From Candidatus Phycorickettsia trachydisci (GTDB lineage Bacteria > Pseudomonadota > Alphaproteobacteria > Rickettsiales > Rickettsiaceae), in the NCBI RefSeq assembly GCF_003015145.1, contig NZ_CP027845.1, positions 1,376,501 to 1,440,500 of the forward strand: a stretch of DNA of 64,000 nucleotides. Direction: 5' to 3'. How positions within the stretch are numbered: position 1 is the stretch's first letter; every line of letters starts with the position of its first letter. A program made the position numbers and the translations under genes. Positions 55,437-64,000 of the stretch are shown here, piece after piece. The notes beneath the pieces are model-generated. The model was not told where the DNA came from. It saw only the letters and a program-made list of their open reading frames with translations, and made no database searches.

Positions 55437-56321
55437 CTAATGCTGGATGCTTGATTTCATTAACGAAGCTGCGTGGATTTGTTTTGCTAAGTCTGCTATT
55501 AAGTATGCAATAAAATCCCATAAATTAGGTTGTTCTAAAGTTGACCTTTGTTCAGCTGGAAGAAAACGTAACATTTCCCCTTTAAATTCTCTAGCTATTT
55601 GAGAATTGCTTGTTAATGAATTTCTTCGTTCATTAAATGACTCTAAGAAGTCTTTGAAGGTGCGATTGTGGTCCATAATTTTACTAGGAAGTAATGATAA
55701 TCTAGGTTTAATTCCTTTTTGATGAAGCCATAATATATCCCACAGGTCACGATATTTTAAACGATTAGGTCTGAAGGCAAAAGCAAGCAGTTTGTCTGCA
55801 TAAATTTCTTCAAGACTTTGAGCTTGAATGATTAAGCCACTGGTACCCATATCAACCATGTAGGGATTTAATAGGACCATCGGACGTTTTTCATATGAAA
55901 GTATCGAACAAATATCTATATTAATACGCTGAGCTGGTAAATGCTTTTGCTCAGGTCTTGTTTCAACTTTTATCTTCCAAGTGTCTACATTTTGTTTATC
56001 TTCTTGTGGCTCGCTTACTTGAACTACTAATCCATATTTTTCTTCAAGACTAGAGGCAAGTATTTTTCCCATTGAAGATAAATTATCTCTTGTAAATTCA
56101 AAACCACCAGTAAAATCTAAATCCTCGCTTAATCTAATACCTCCATAGCAGCATCTTAGACATGTTCCTCCTATGAAAGTTAAGCTTGTTAGTAAATTCA
56201 TCTGACTTAAAATTCTTAAGATATCATGATGTAGAAGCTCCTTTTCTACTACTGTTCTAAGTGAAGATAACTGAGGTTGATTTCTTAATGCTTCTGTTAC
56301 TAGCTGATCAAATAAATTCAT
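55437..56321 (-). CDS. abiEii: AbiEii-type nucleotidyltransferase toxin
   Basis: A 294-residue protein. The N-terminal nucleotidyltransferase motif is FIGGTCLRCCYGGIRLSEDL followed by DF (GG-x-x-L ... S-x-DLDF), with a third-Asp candidate in INIDICS. EEIYADKLLAFAFR and RYRDLWDILWL match the family's core. AbiEii proteins transfer nucleotides onto targets such as tRNA and stop growth, giving phage abortive infection. It overlaps the antitoxin gene by 14 bases, as is usual for this type IV system. Confidence 0.9.
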   Translation of the reverse strand: MNLFDQLVTEALRNQPQLSSLRTVVEKELLHHDILRILSQMNLLTSLTFIGGTCLRCCYGGIRLSEDLDFTGGFEFTRDNLSSMGKILASSLEEKYGLVVQVSEPQEDKQNVDTWKIKVETRPEQKHLPAQRINIDICSILSYEKRPMVLLNPYMVDMGTSGLIIQAQSLEEIYADKLLAFAFRPNRLKYRDLWDILWLHQKGIKPRLSLLPSKIMDHNRTFKDFLESFNERRNSLTSNSQIAREFKGEMLRFLPAEQRSTLEQPNLWDFIAYLIADLAKQIHAASLMKSSIQH

Positions 56322-56859
56322 TTGCTACATTCCAATCAATTAAATCAAGACTACGATGAGTTCTTTTCATATCTTCTAAAGCTAATTCAATGTTAGCACG
56401 CCATAACTTAGCGTTGTTATCATAGTTAAGCTTACTCATTACTTCAATTGGCTTTCTATTGGTATGTATAAACTCTATTGTTCCAAAATGACAGCATGAG
56501 ATTGTGCTGCTTCTGCCTGAAGACATAATAAAAACCTGATTAATGGGAATTTGTGAAATGATTCCAGCATCGCTTAGGACAGTTTCTAGGCTAATATAGT
56601 TAAACTCGTTAGATCGTAATAAACTTGCTACATGAAATAATATAAGTCCGCTACTTTGTGCAATTAGATAACTATAAGCGTATATGTTTCTACAGATCCT
56701 TGTTAAACATCCTGATTTTACTGCTCTAGAAAGTAATGTCTTAAAAGCGTTATCGGATAAATTAAGAAATAAAGGTCTTAAATCTTTAGAAGTAAATAAA
56801 TAGCGTCCTGGATTAGTGTTTTTCATAAGCCAATTGTTTAAATATTTACTTGGTTGCAT
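56308..56859 (-). CDS. abiEi: AbiEi-type antitoxin and repressor
   Basis: A 183-residue protein. The N-terminal winged-helix region (GRYLFTSKDLRPLFLNLSDN followed by AFKTLLSRAVKSGCL) matches AbiEi, which represses its operon. The FNYISLETVLSDAGIISQIP segment is the family's core. It precedes the toxin with a 14-base overlap. A 17-base palindrome 22 bases upstream of its start is the likely operator. Confidence 0.88.
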   Translation of the reverse strand: MQPSKYLNNWLMKNTNPGRYLFTSKDLRPLFLNLSDNAFKTLLSRAVKSGCLTRICRNIYAYSYLIAQSSGLILFHVASLLRSNEFNYISLETVLSDAGIISQIPINQVFIMSSGRSSTISCCHFGTIEFIHTNRKPIEVMSKLNYDNNAKLWRANIELALEDMKRTHRSLDLIDWNVANEFI

Positions 56860-57360
56860 AATTGAGTTATTCTACAGTAAGTTACATTAAATGTAACCTA
56901 ATGTACAGGATGATGCAAGTAATATCTTAATTATTTATGCAACAAAGTTAGGCATAGTGACAACTATAAGACGTAAAAGGAACACCTTGTCCTAAAAATG
57001 CTCTATAAACACAGTTGGCCTCATACGGCCTAACAGAACTTTTTAAAGAATCAGAAAATATTAGTAAAAAACCATGAAACCTGAATCAAAGAAGCCTTAA
57101 GGAAGAAGCTCATACCTTAATGGATTGGCCACAATAAACTTATCTAAGAGGCATTGACACTATTTTTTCGCTTTTCACGAGTTCCGTCACGTTGGGCCAT
57201 ATAGTAACTAAATGTAAATATATTAAAAAATTATTTTTAATTTTATTAATTGAATGTTATTATTTAACTATATGTGTTAGTAATGCGATAAGAAATTGAG
57301 TCAAAATCCTTTGAATGAACCAATCTAACTATTAATTAGCCTTAAATCACCAAGGATCAT
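56860..57360. other. 501-base intergenic region before the giant ORF
   Basis: It holds the operator above and, at 57352-57356, an AAGGA likely ribosome-binding site four bases before the ATG at 57361. The 56940-57200 part has only short, broken frames and no recognised gene, RNA or terminal repeat. No confident promoter is called. Confidence 0.5.
56881..56897 (-). promoter_or_regulatory. Probable AbiEi operator
   Basis: A perfect 17-base palindrome (8-base arms GTTACATT/AATGTAAC around one A) lies 22 bases upstream of the abiEi start. AbiEi proteins are known to bind inverted repeats at their promoter, so negative autoregulation is a good inference. Confidence 0.6.
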
Positions 57361-60300
57361 ATGCGCGCAAAAATATCACACCATAAAACTAATCTTTCAA
57401 GTTTTGCAATTTCTACCAATCAATCCGAACCCCAAAATCAAGAAGCAACACTCGATGTTACAGAGTATTGTGGCTATCCAAACATAATCGTTAACACACA
57501 AGGAGATGGAGAAATTGAAGTTACTTATATAGACCGCTTAGTGAAGGTTTCACAAGTCATAATAGATATTAACAGTCAAATTCAAAAAAATGCACTTCAA
57601 GGTGGATGTAAAGAAACGAAAGGAGAGGCTCAATTATTGATTCAATCAATCAAGCATTTAAAAATTTTTTCTATTAAAGAAATTATAATAGATGGAAATT
57701 TAATAGATGATAAATTAGCAGGCTGTAATGTTACGATTATAGCTCCTAAGTGGATAGTAACAGGCGATTATTCTATTAATCTAAGAGGCCAAGATGCAAA
57801 GGAACATACTGACTTCGTCGCATCAAATGGAAAAGATCCTGGTGATCCGGGCAGAGATGGGGAACCTGGGCTAGCAGGAGGAAGTGGTGGTAATTTTTGG
57901 GGTATGGGGACAAAATTTATTAACTTAGAGAAGTTAACCATAAATGTTAGTGGCGGTAAAGGTGGTAATGGACAAAAGGGAGGTAATGGCGCTAAAGGTC
58001 AAGATAAAGATATACCCCAGACAAAAGATAACATAGAACTACTTGAGTGGGTAAAATATGGGATCCCTCAATTAATAAAAAAAATAGATACATTAAAAAG
58101 TACAATTTCCTCTGAGAAACTCGTATCACTCTTAGGTCCAAGTTATGATAGGAAGCTTGCAAATACAATTAAAGCCATTAAGTACGAAAAGGCTAGAATT
58201 GTTAAGGCCCTTGCTTTAGAGTCAGAACTACCTAAAACGCTGTATCAAAAAAAATTTAATAGTTTTTACAATGCAATAACAAAACCTTCTTTTTCTCATT
58301 TTTCCTCCCAATCAAACAAAGCAACAGATCTGTATTCTACATTTGAACATCTTTCATTTCTTGTAATACCAGATATATGTTCAGGGGGAAATGCAAGTAA
58401 AGGAGGTAAAGGTGGGATTGGGGGAAAATCAGGTACATGCGATATAATACTTCTAGGCCAAGAAACTTTGAACTGTAAAGTAATAAATGAAAGTGGAAAA
58501 AACGGTAGTGATGCTGATCATGGTATAGCGGGCCCACCAGGTACCATAACTATCAACGGAGATGATATAACTTGTCCCTATTATCCTATCAATCTTGAAG
58601 GTGCAATACCAGCAGAAAAAAATTATATAAACCAAGAAAAGCCTTCAGATATTAAAGCTCCAAACTCTATAATTAGCTTACTAGATTATCATATTTTTGC
58701 CCAACATGCCGTAAATCACAGTTTATTTAATTCTTGTTGCCAAAAATTTACAAACATTTCAACGGAGAAAAGAGAACTCATTAGTTACTTCTTAAGTAAT
58801 ATTAACCATCTTGATGCTCTTATTGAAGATATAAGCATAGAAATAAATGTAGAAAAATTTTTTGAAAGGGACATAGAAAAATTTTTAGCAAAAGCTGAAA
58901 AAAGTACTAATGATCTAGAACAAAAATACCTTAATTCAATATATCATCAAAACATTGATAAAGAAATTAAACAGAAAGAAATAGAGATTCAGGAAGGGCG
59001 AGTATCTATTATTAAATTGACAAAAAATATTGATTCTATTGTAAATATATTGGACGAAATACCATACCTGGAACAAATAGATAGAGATATGGCAGATGCT
59101 ATGGATAATATAATAAATTTGTTATTAACAAAACAAAAGCTTGAGAAAGAGAGTATTAAAAATGCAGTACTAAGAACTATACAAATTACTGCACAAATCA
59201 CTGGTCTTATAGTGGGTATTTGGTTTCCACCTTCTGTACCAATCTTTTGTCTAATTAGTAACTGCACTGAGTTAATCAAAAAACCAACTTTTAGTACTGG
59301 AGAAATAATAAATTCGTTCGAGACTTTGGCAAAGCAATATTCTGAACAAAAACACTTGCATGCAGAGAAAAAAAATGAAGAATCAGAATTTGACTCTCTT
59401 GTTAATTCATGTAAAACAATATTTAACAGCTATAAAGACAAAGAAAATATAAAACCAAAAGAAATTATTCACAATTTAAACGAGTTATTAAAGCGCTTAG
59501 CAGAAAATAGAGAAAATATAATTAAGTATTTCAAAAGATATTTAAGAGAGACAATTAACGAGATAAAAGTTGAAATTAAAAATTCGGCTAATAAATCTAG
59601 TGTTGCATTAGAACTGGGTAAATTGGAAGTTACAAGCCACCTTATTAATATTCTAAAAGAAATTGAAGTTAACATAAAAAGATCTGATTATCAAAGTAAA
59701 TTTAAGGATGCAATAAAACATATAGGGAGTATACATTCTACTGTAACGAAAATATGCGAAGAGTTGAAAAAACATCTTAAGGATCAGAAAGACTTGAGAG
59801 AAAAAGATACAGATGCTAATAAGAGAGTATATATGTTAACTGACGATATATCACTTCAAGATAAAATAGTTGAATGGCATACATTACTATTACAAAATAA
59901 AACCTTAGAAATGCACCAAAAAATACATTCTATACTGGAATGTTGGTCATTTCCTTTTATGAAAGAAATTTTAGAAAATTTTAACTCACATACAGACTAC
60001 ATAGAAAATACCAAATCTTTAATCGCAGCAGCAAGAAACAGTATCGATAAAATAGTTCCGAATTATACATATGACGCTTCCTATGTTATTACCTATGAAG
60101 ACGATCAAGACTCAAATAAGCTAAGGAATTTATTGGAAGGAGCATTAATACATTTGGAGACTAAAATCCCAAAAGACGAATACCGCTACATAATTAAGTG
60201 TAGAAAAATAAACATTCAAATTGAAAATTCTTCAAATAAATATTTTCAACGATATCTGAATGAAGGAGAAATAACATTATCCCATAAAGGCGTATCAAAT

Positions 60301-63300
60301 TATAAGCACACAGACCAAAACATATACCGAGTCAAACATAATCCATTTAAATTAAAATTTAAGCTAAGTTCTAAAGTCTCATACGGAGAAGAATTTGACG
60401 GATTTGCTAAGGAAAATTATCAAATTCTTAGCCACACATTTAAGCGTATGCTTGAATGTTCTTTAGAGGAAAATGCAATATTTAGTCCATATGCTGAATG
60501 GGAAATTCAGGTTAAATGGGAAAAACCAAAAATAAGCAAGATATCTTCTGCCATTAGTAGTAAACCTGAATGGACCAGATTTGTACGAGAATTATCCAAA
60601 ACCACTATAAAGTTCAGAAGCGAGGTTAAGTATATTGAAAGAGAAGAAGTAAATATATCCTCCTTAAACTTAGATGATTATACGATCCTTGAAAGAGTTG
60701 CTGATACAACTTACTATGGTCAAGAATCCCAAAAGGATAATCAGACAATCTCAATATTATGTAGTTTGACATACATAATAGGTGATATCTTTAGCAATAG
60801 TGGGGGGGGATCTACAGGTCTGGATAAGCTATCTCATCCAGAGAAGGAGAGAAGTTTAGAGTCTATAGTTAACCGCTTTAATCGAGGAGAGTCACCAGTA
60901 ATATGTATTTATAATGTCAATAATTTACATTGGGTTGTTATTGCCCTAGTAATAGATGATAAAAGTGACAGGGTAGCTTTATATAAAGACTCATATGGGA
61001 AAGACAATAAGGATTTACAATCAGAATTACTAGATCTTGGAATAGCTCGGTTTATATATTCAACAACAAACGAACAAAAAGACAATAAATCAGTTTGCGA
61101 TGTTTTTGCTCTTAAGAATGCAGAAATAATTACTCAAAAGCTCCAAGATACCGGAGAAAAATATAAGTTTATTAATGATTTTAGCAATTACAGCGAATTT
61201 TACAATTTGGATCAAATAGGAGGTCTTAAAGAGAAAAGACTCATTGAGAAGTATATAATCGATAAGTACAGAGAAATTAAAATAGAAAAAATCTTAGAGA
61301 AATTAAAATTATTATGTAAAACGCTTGAAGAATCTACTGGATGTAGAGTTAAACTTATCAAACAAGGTGAGGAGATTAATATGCATGAGTATGAAAATCT
61401 AATAGCGCTTGAAACAATAATAGAAAATTTAAATACAGATCGGTTTAATTATGCTTATGGTTACACAGTAAACTATAAAATATACGTAACTAAGGATTTA
61501 ACATCAAAAACCGATGAAATAAAAGAAAATTTCGTTGATATCTTCAAAGTAGATCCTAATCAAATTCAACTGGAGGGTGATGCAAATATTCCTTTTGTCC
61601 CGCTACCTGAACCTATAAAAATTGAAGGAACTCCATATATACTACCTGAGGAATATCCAGAAGCTTTATCAGAAATAAGAGAGATGCAGACAACATCTAA
61701 ACAGCCATTTTGTATATTTAAGTGTAAAGGAAATTTGGAGGATACCCAAATTATTGTAGTAGGTTTACCAGAGCTAAGAAAATCGTTGCATATTAAAGAT
61801 AAATCTAAGATAAAACGTTTTGAAGAAATATATTCTGACCTTTTTTTCGAAGATATGCAGCAATGGATTAATGAGTGTAAAGAACTTGATATCAAAGATG
61901 AAAATGGCCAAACTTTCTTGCACCACGCCGTCTTGAACAATTGTGTGAAGGCAGTAAGTCTACTGTCTCAGCAGAAGACAATCATCAATGCTCAAGATAA
62001 CAATGGCTTTACCCCTTTACACCTAGCCATACAAAATGATTATTTAAGTACTATAGATCTTCTTATTCCTCTTGCGGATCTTAGATATTCGGATCGTGAC
62101 GGATGGACCGCGCTTCATTGGGCCGCGTGGAGTGACAATATTGAAGCAATGCAACTTATAACAAAAGCAATAGATAATGGTACGATATATATAGATATAG
62201 ATGCTATAGATAATGATAGAAATACTCCTTTACATTTAGCTACATATAATGGTCATAAAGAAGTAATAAAATTGCTGATAGAAAAAAAGGCAAATCCTAA
62301 TGTTCAAAATAGTCAGGGAAGTACTCCTTTACACTTAAGTGCGCTATGGGGATATGATGAGGTAGTGGAAATCCTTCTTGATAAAGAAGCTAAACTTGAG
62401 ATTAAAGATAATAAAGGTAATACTCCTTTAAACCACGCTGCATACAATGGTCATATAGAAACCGTGAAAATTTTATTCAACAAGGGGGCTAACCTTAATG
62501 TTAGAAGTCATTATGGCTGGACTTCTTTGCACTATGCTGTGAGAAATGGCCATACAGAAACTGTGAAATTTTTACTAGACAAGGGAGCTAGCCTCGAAAA
62601 TGCAGATGAATATGGTTGGACTCCCTTAACCTGTGCTACACACTATGGTCACCTTAATATTGTAAAGGAACTACTAAACTATAAAGCTAACATTGAGGCT
62701 ATCACTAAGGATGGCTATACCCCTATTCTTATGGCTGCGCGAGAGGGGCGTCTTGATATTATAAAAGAACTGCTAAATAATAAGGCTAATATTGAGGTCG
62801 CAAATAAGGATGGCATGACCTCCTTATTTGAAGCGGTATGTAATGGTCACTTTCAGATAGCACAACTTCTTCTTGATAAAGGAGCTGATCTTGAAGTTAA
62901 AGATAATAAGGAGGGGAGAACTCTTTTGCACTACGCCGTAGAGAATGATCATATAGGAGCTGTAGAGTTTCTTCTATACAAAAGAATTAACATTGAAGCC
63001 ACAACAAGAGAGGGCAATACCCCATTGCATTTAGCCGCAAGAAATGGCTATACAGAAATTGTGAAGCTTTTAGTAAGCAAAGGAGCTAACCTTGAGGTCA
63101 AAAGTCATTATGGTTGGACTCCTATACACTATGCTGCGAGAAACGGCTATACAGAAACTGTAAAATTTTTACTAGATAAGGAAGTTAGTTTTGAAGATGC
63201 AGACGAATATGGCTGGACTCCTTTGCTCTGGGCTACACACTATGGTCACCTTTATGTTGTAAAGGAACTACTAAATTACAAAGCTAAAACCGATGCTGTA

Positions 63301-64000
63301 ACTCAAAATGTCTGGCCTCCTTTACTTGTAGCTGCATTGCGTGGACATTTTGACATTGTAAAGGAACTACTAAACTATAAAGCTAACATCGAAGCTACAA
63401 CTGAGGATGGCTACACCCCTATTCTTGCAGCTGTACAAGGAGGCCATCTTGATATTGTAAAGGAACTACTAAACTATAAAGCTAACATCGAAGCTACAAC
63501 TGAGGATGGCTACACCCCTATTCTTATGGCTGCACGAGGGGGACACCTTGATATTGTAAAAGAACTGCTAAATAATAAGGCTAATATTGAGGCCGCAAAT
63601 AAGGATGGCATGACTCCCTTATTTGAAGCGGTATGTAATGGTCACTGTCAGATAGCACAACTTCTTCTTGATAAAGGAGCTAACTTTGAGGCTACAACAC
63701 AAACTGGTGATACTCCCTTACACTGTGCTGCAAAAAATGGCCATACAAAAACCGTAGAGAGTTTGCTATACAAGGCAACTAAACTTGAAGCTATAAATCC
63801 ATTTTTATATGTTACATGTAAGGACCTCAGTGGTATAGAAGAGCTATTAAACTATAAACCTAATATTATTGAGGTTAGAAATAAGAATGGCGATACCTCT
63901 CTGCATATCGCTGCACAAGAAGGCCATCTTGATATTGTAAAGAAATTACTAGACTATAAGGCTAACATCGAGGCTACAAATAAGGGTGGTTGGACTCCTT
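57361..64000 (+). CDS. Giant protein: Gly-rich N-terminus, coiled coils, CE-clan protease-like domain, at least 21 ankyrin repeats (3' end outside window)
   Basis: An uninterrupted frame of 2213 codons runs off the right edge, with ATG preceded by AAGGA. The N-terminus has no signal peptide. Residues ~90-220 look like a beta-rich scaffold with glycine loops (DPGDPGRDGEPGLAGGSGG at ~159; SGGKGGNGQKGGNGAKG at ~200; another loop at ~341-358). Coiled-coil and helical sequence fills ~470-900, with a hydrophobic hairpin (GLIVGIWFPPSVPIFCLI) near 615. A Ulp1-like signature follows: LHWVVIAL (His 1190), LYKDSYG (Asp 1210), Gln ~1239 and SVCDVFAL (Cys 1246), with the usual H-D-Q-C order of CE-clan (deubiquitinase/deSUMOylase) proteases. 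Ankyrin repeats run from ~1513 on. A host-directed effector is inferred. Confidence 0.85.
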   Translation, partial: MRAKISHHKTNLSSFAISTNQSEPQNQEATLDVTEYCGYPNIIVNTQGDGEIEVTYIDRLVKVSQVIIDINSQIQKNALQGGCKETKGEAQLLIQSIKHLKIFSIKEIIIDGNLIDDKLAGCNVTIIAPKWIVTGDYSINLRGQDAKEHTDFVASNGKDPGDPGRDGEPGLAGGSGGNFWGMGTKFINLEKLTINVSGGKGGNGQKGGNGAKGQDKDIPQTKDNIELLEWVKYGIPQLIKKIDTLKSTISSEKLVSLLGPSYDRKLANTIKAIKYEKARIVKALALESELPKTLYQKKFNSFYNAITKPSFSHFSSQSNKATDLYSTFEHLSFLVIPDICSGGNASKGGKGGIGGKSGTCDIILLGQETLNCKVINESGKNGSDADHGIAGPPGTITINGDDITCPYYPINLEGAIPAEKNYINQEKPSDIKAPNSIISLLDYHIFAQHAVNHSLFNSCCQKFTNISTEKRELISYFLSNINHLDALIEDISIEINVEKFFERDIEKFLAKAEKSTNDLEQKYLNSIYHQNIDKEIKQKEIEIQEGRVSIIKLTKNIDSIVNILDEIPYLEQIDRDMADAMDNIINLLLTKQKLEKESIKNAVLRTIQITAQITGLIVGIWFPPSVPIFCLISNCTELIKKPTFSTGEIINSFETLAKQYSEQKHLHAEKKNEESEFDSLVNSCKTIFNSYKDKENIKPKEIIHNLNELLKRLAENRENIIKYFKRYLRETINEIKVEIKNSANKSSVALELGKLEVTSHLINILKEIEVNIKRSDYQSKFKDAIKHIGSIHSTVTKICEELKKHLKDQKDLREKDTDANKRVYMLTDDISLQDKIVEWHTLLLQNKTLEMHQKIHSILECWSFPFMKEILENFNSHTDYIENTKSLIAAARNSIDKIVPNYTYDASYVITYEDDQDSNKLRNLLEGALIHLETKIPKDEYRYIIKCRKINIQIENSSNKYFQRYLNEGEITLSHKGVSNYKHTDQNIYRVKHNPFKLKFKLSSKVSYGEEFDGFAKENYQILSHTFKRMLECSLEENAIFSPYAEWEIQVKWEKPKISKISSAISSKPEWTRFVRELSKTTIKFRSEVKYIEREEVNISSLNLDDYTILERVADTTYYGQESQKDNQTISILCSLTYIIGDIFSNSGGGSTGLDKLSHPEKERSLESIVNRFNRGESPVICIYNVNNLHWVVIALVIDDKSDRVALYKDSYGKDNKDLQSELLDLGIARFIYSTTNEQKDNKSVCDVFALKNAEIITQKLQDTGEKYKFINDFSNYSEFYNLDQIGGLKEKRLIEKYIIDKYREIKIEKILEKLKLLCKTLEESTGCRVKLIKQGEEINMHEYENLIALETIIENLNTDRFNYAYGYTVNYKIYVTKDLTSKTDEIKENFVDIFKVDPNQIQLEGDANIPFVPLPEPIKIEGTPYILPEEYPEALSEIREMQTTSKQPFCIFKCKGNLEDTQIIVVGLPELRKSLHIKDKSKIKRFEEIYSDLFFEDMQQWINECKELDIKDENGQTFLHHAVLNNCVKAVSLLSQQKTIINAQDNNGFTPLHLAIQNDYLSTIDLLIPLADLRYSDRDGWTALHWAAWSDNIEAMQLITKAIDNGTIYIDIDAIDNDRNTPLHLATYNGHKEVIKLLIEKKANPNVQNSQGSTPLHLSALWGYDEVVEILLDKEAKLEIKDNKGNTPLNHAAYNGHIETVKILFNKGANLNVRSHYGWTSLHYAVRNGHTETVKFLLDKGASLENADEYGWTPLTCATHYGHLNIVKELLNYKANIEAITKDGYTPILMAAREGRLDIIKELLNNKANIEVANKDGMTSLFEAVCNGHFQIAQLLLDKGADLEVKDNKEGRTLLHYAVENDHIGAVEFLLYKRINIEATTREGNTPLHLAARNGYTEIVKLLVSKGANLEVKSHYGWTPIHYAARNGYTETVKFLLDKEVSFEDADEYGWTPLLWATHYGHLYVVKELLNYKAKTDAVTQNVWPPLLVAALRGHFDIVKELLNYKANIEATTEDGYTPILAAVQGGHLDIVKELLNYKANIEATTEDGYTPILMAARGGHLDIVKELLNNKANIEAANKDGMTPLFEAVCNGHCQIAQLLLDKGANFEATTQTGDTPLHCAAKNGHTKTVESLLYKATKLEAINPFLYVTCKDLSGIEELLNYKPNIIEVRNKNGDTSLHIAAQEGHLDIVKKLLDYKANIEATNKGGWTP
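63355..63525 (+). repeat. 72-base exact direct repeat within ankyrin-coding DNA
   Basis: Bases 63355-63426 recur exactly at 63454-63525. The offset is 99 bases, that is 33 codons, exactly one ankyrin unit. Such identity, including third positions, points to very recent unit duplication. Confidence 0.95.

Noticed and set aside
56940-57200. Possible transposase remnant before the giant ORF
   Set aside because: Only short frames interrupted by stops were found on both strands, with no recognisable family motif.
62000-64000. Regular ~99-base repeats that could suggest a CRISPR or satellite array
   Set aside because: The period is 33 codons, the frame is open throughout, and each unit encodes an ankyrin repeat; there are no constant repeats separated by unique spacers.

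Overview
The window looks like a Rickettsiales (intracellular alphaproteobacterium) chromosome. It is AT-rich, has many ankyrin-repeat genes of eukaryote-facing type, and carries alphaproteobacterial housekeeping genes: an NDUFS4-like complex I subunit, CydAB, MlaA/MlaC, PyrG, GltA and an LplT-Aas type fusion. It also holds toxin-antitoxin pairs and decaying mobile DNA. The exact genus cannot be fixed from the sequence alone; a protist-associated Rickettsiaceae or Midichloriaceae member fits.

Layout. 1-5.4 kb: the end of a short-chain dehydrogenase, a TatA/B-like small protein, an ankyrin protein, a GNAT acetyltransferase, and a sodium/solute symporter fused to a histidine kinase. 5.4-9.1 kb: a transposase relic, then a locally amplified module. 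An exported protein of unknown function (two copies) lies convergent to a cytoplasmic protein joining a T4-type lysozyme domain to a phage Mu F-like C-terminus. Two further lysozyme 3' ends survive as relics. 9.1-29.2 kb: cytochrome bd oxidase with a small third subunit, rhodanese, pyrG, tsaE, aspC, then a long collinear run (methyltransferase, mlaA, mlaC, GNAT, nagZ, queH, lptB, ABC-2 permease, era). A second symporter-kinase fusion and a 17-repeat ankyrin protein follow.

29.2-36.9 kb: the secE-nusG-rplKAJL operon with tRNA-Trp and folB upstream but no rpoB after rplL, then a three-domain lysophospholipid transporter/acyltransferase protein, the complex I gene and xseB. 36.9-49.9 kb: TPR/ankyrin proteins (one a nonsense-mutated paralogue), osmC, gltA, a family 4 uracil-DNA glycosylase, pepP, an RNase P RNA with a long palindromic insertion, a lipoprotein, a Phd/VapC-type pair with a frameshifted antitoxin, and a 910-residue unknown protein behind a truncated Rpn-type nuclease.

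49.9-54.8 kb is a decay zone: the 5' part of a group II intron interrupted by a dead IS6-family element, an ankyrin gene with two frameshifts, and a serine recombinase with several frameshifts. 54.8-64 kb has an O6-alkylguanine methyltransferase, an intact AbiE toxin-antitoxin pair with a palindromic operator, and an open reading frame that runs off the right edge (at least 2213 residues). That protein combines a glycine-rich N-terminus, coiled coils, a Ulp1/CE-clan-like cysteine protease signature and at least 21 ankyrin repeats.

The two most promising undescribed items are the amplified lysozyme/exported-partner module at 5.7-9.1 kb and the giant CE-protease/ankyrin protein at the right edge.
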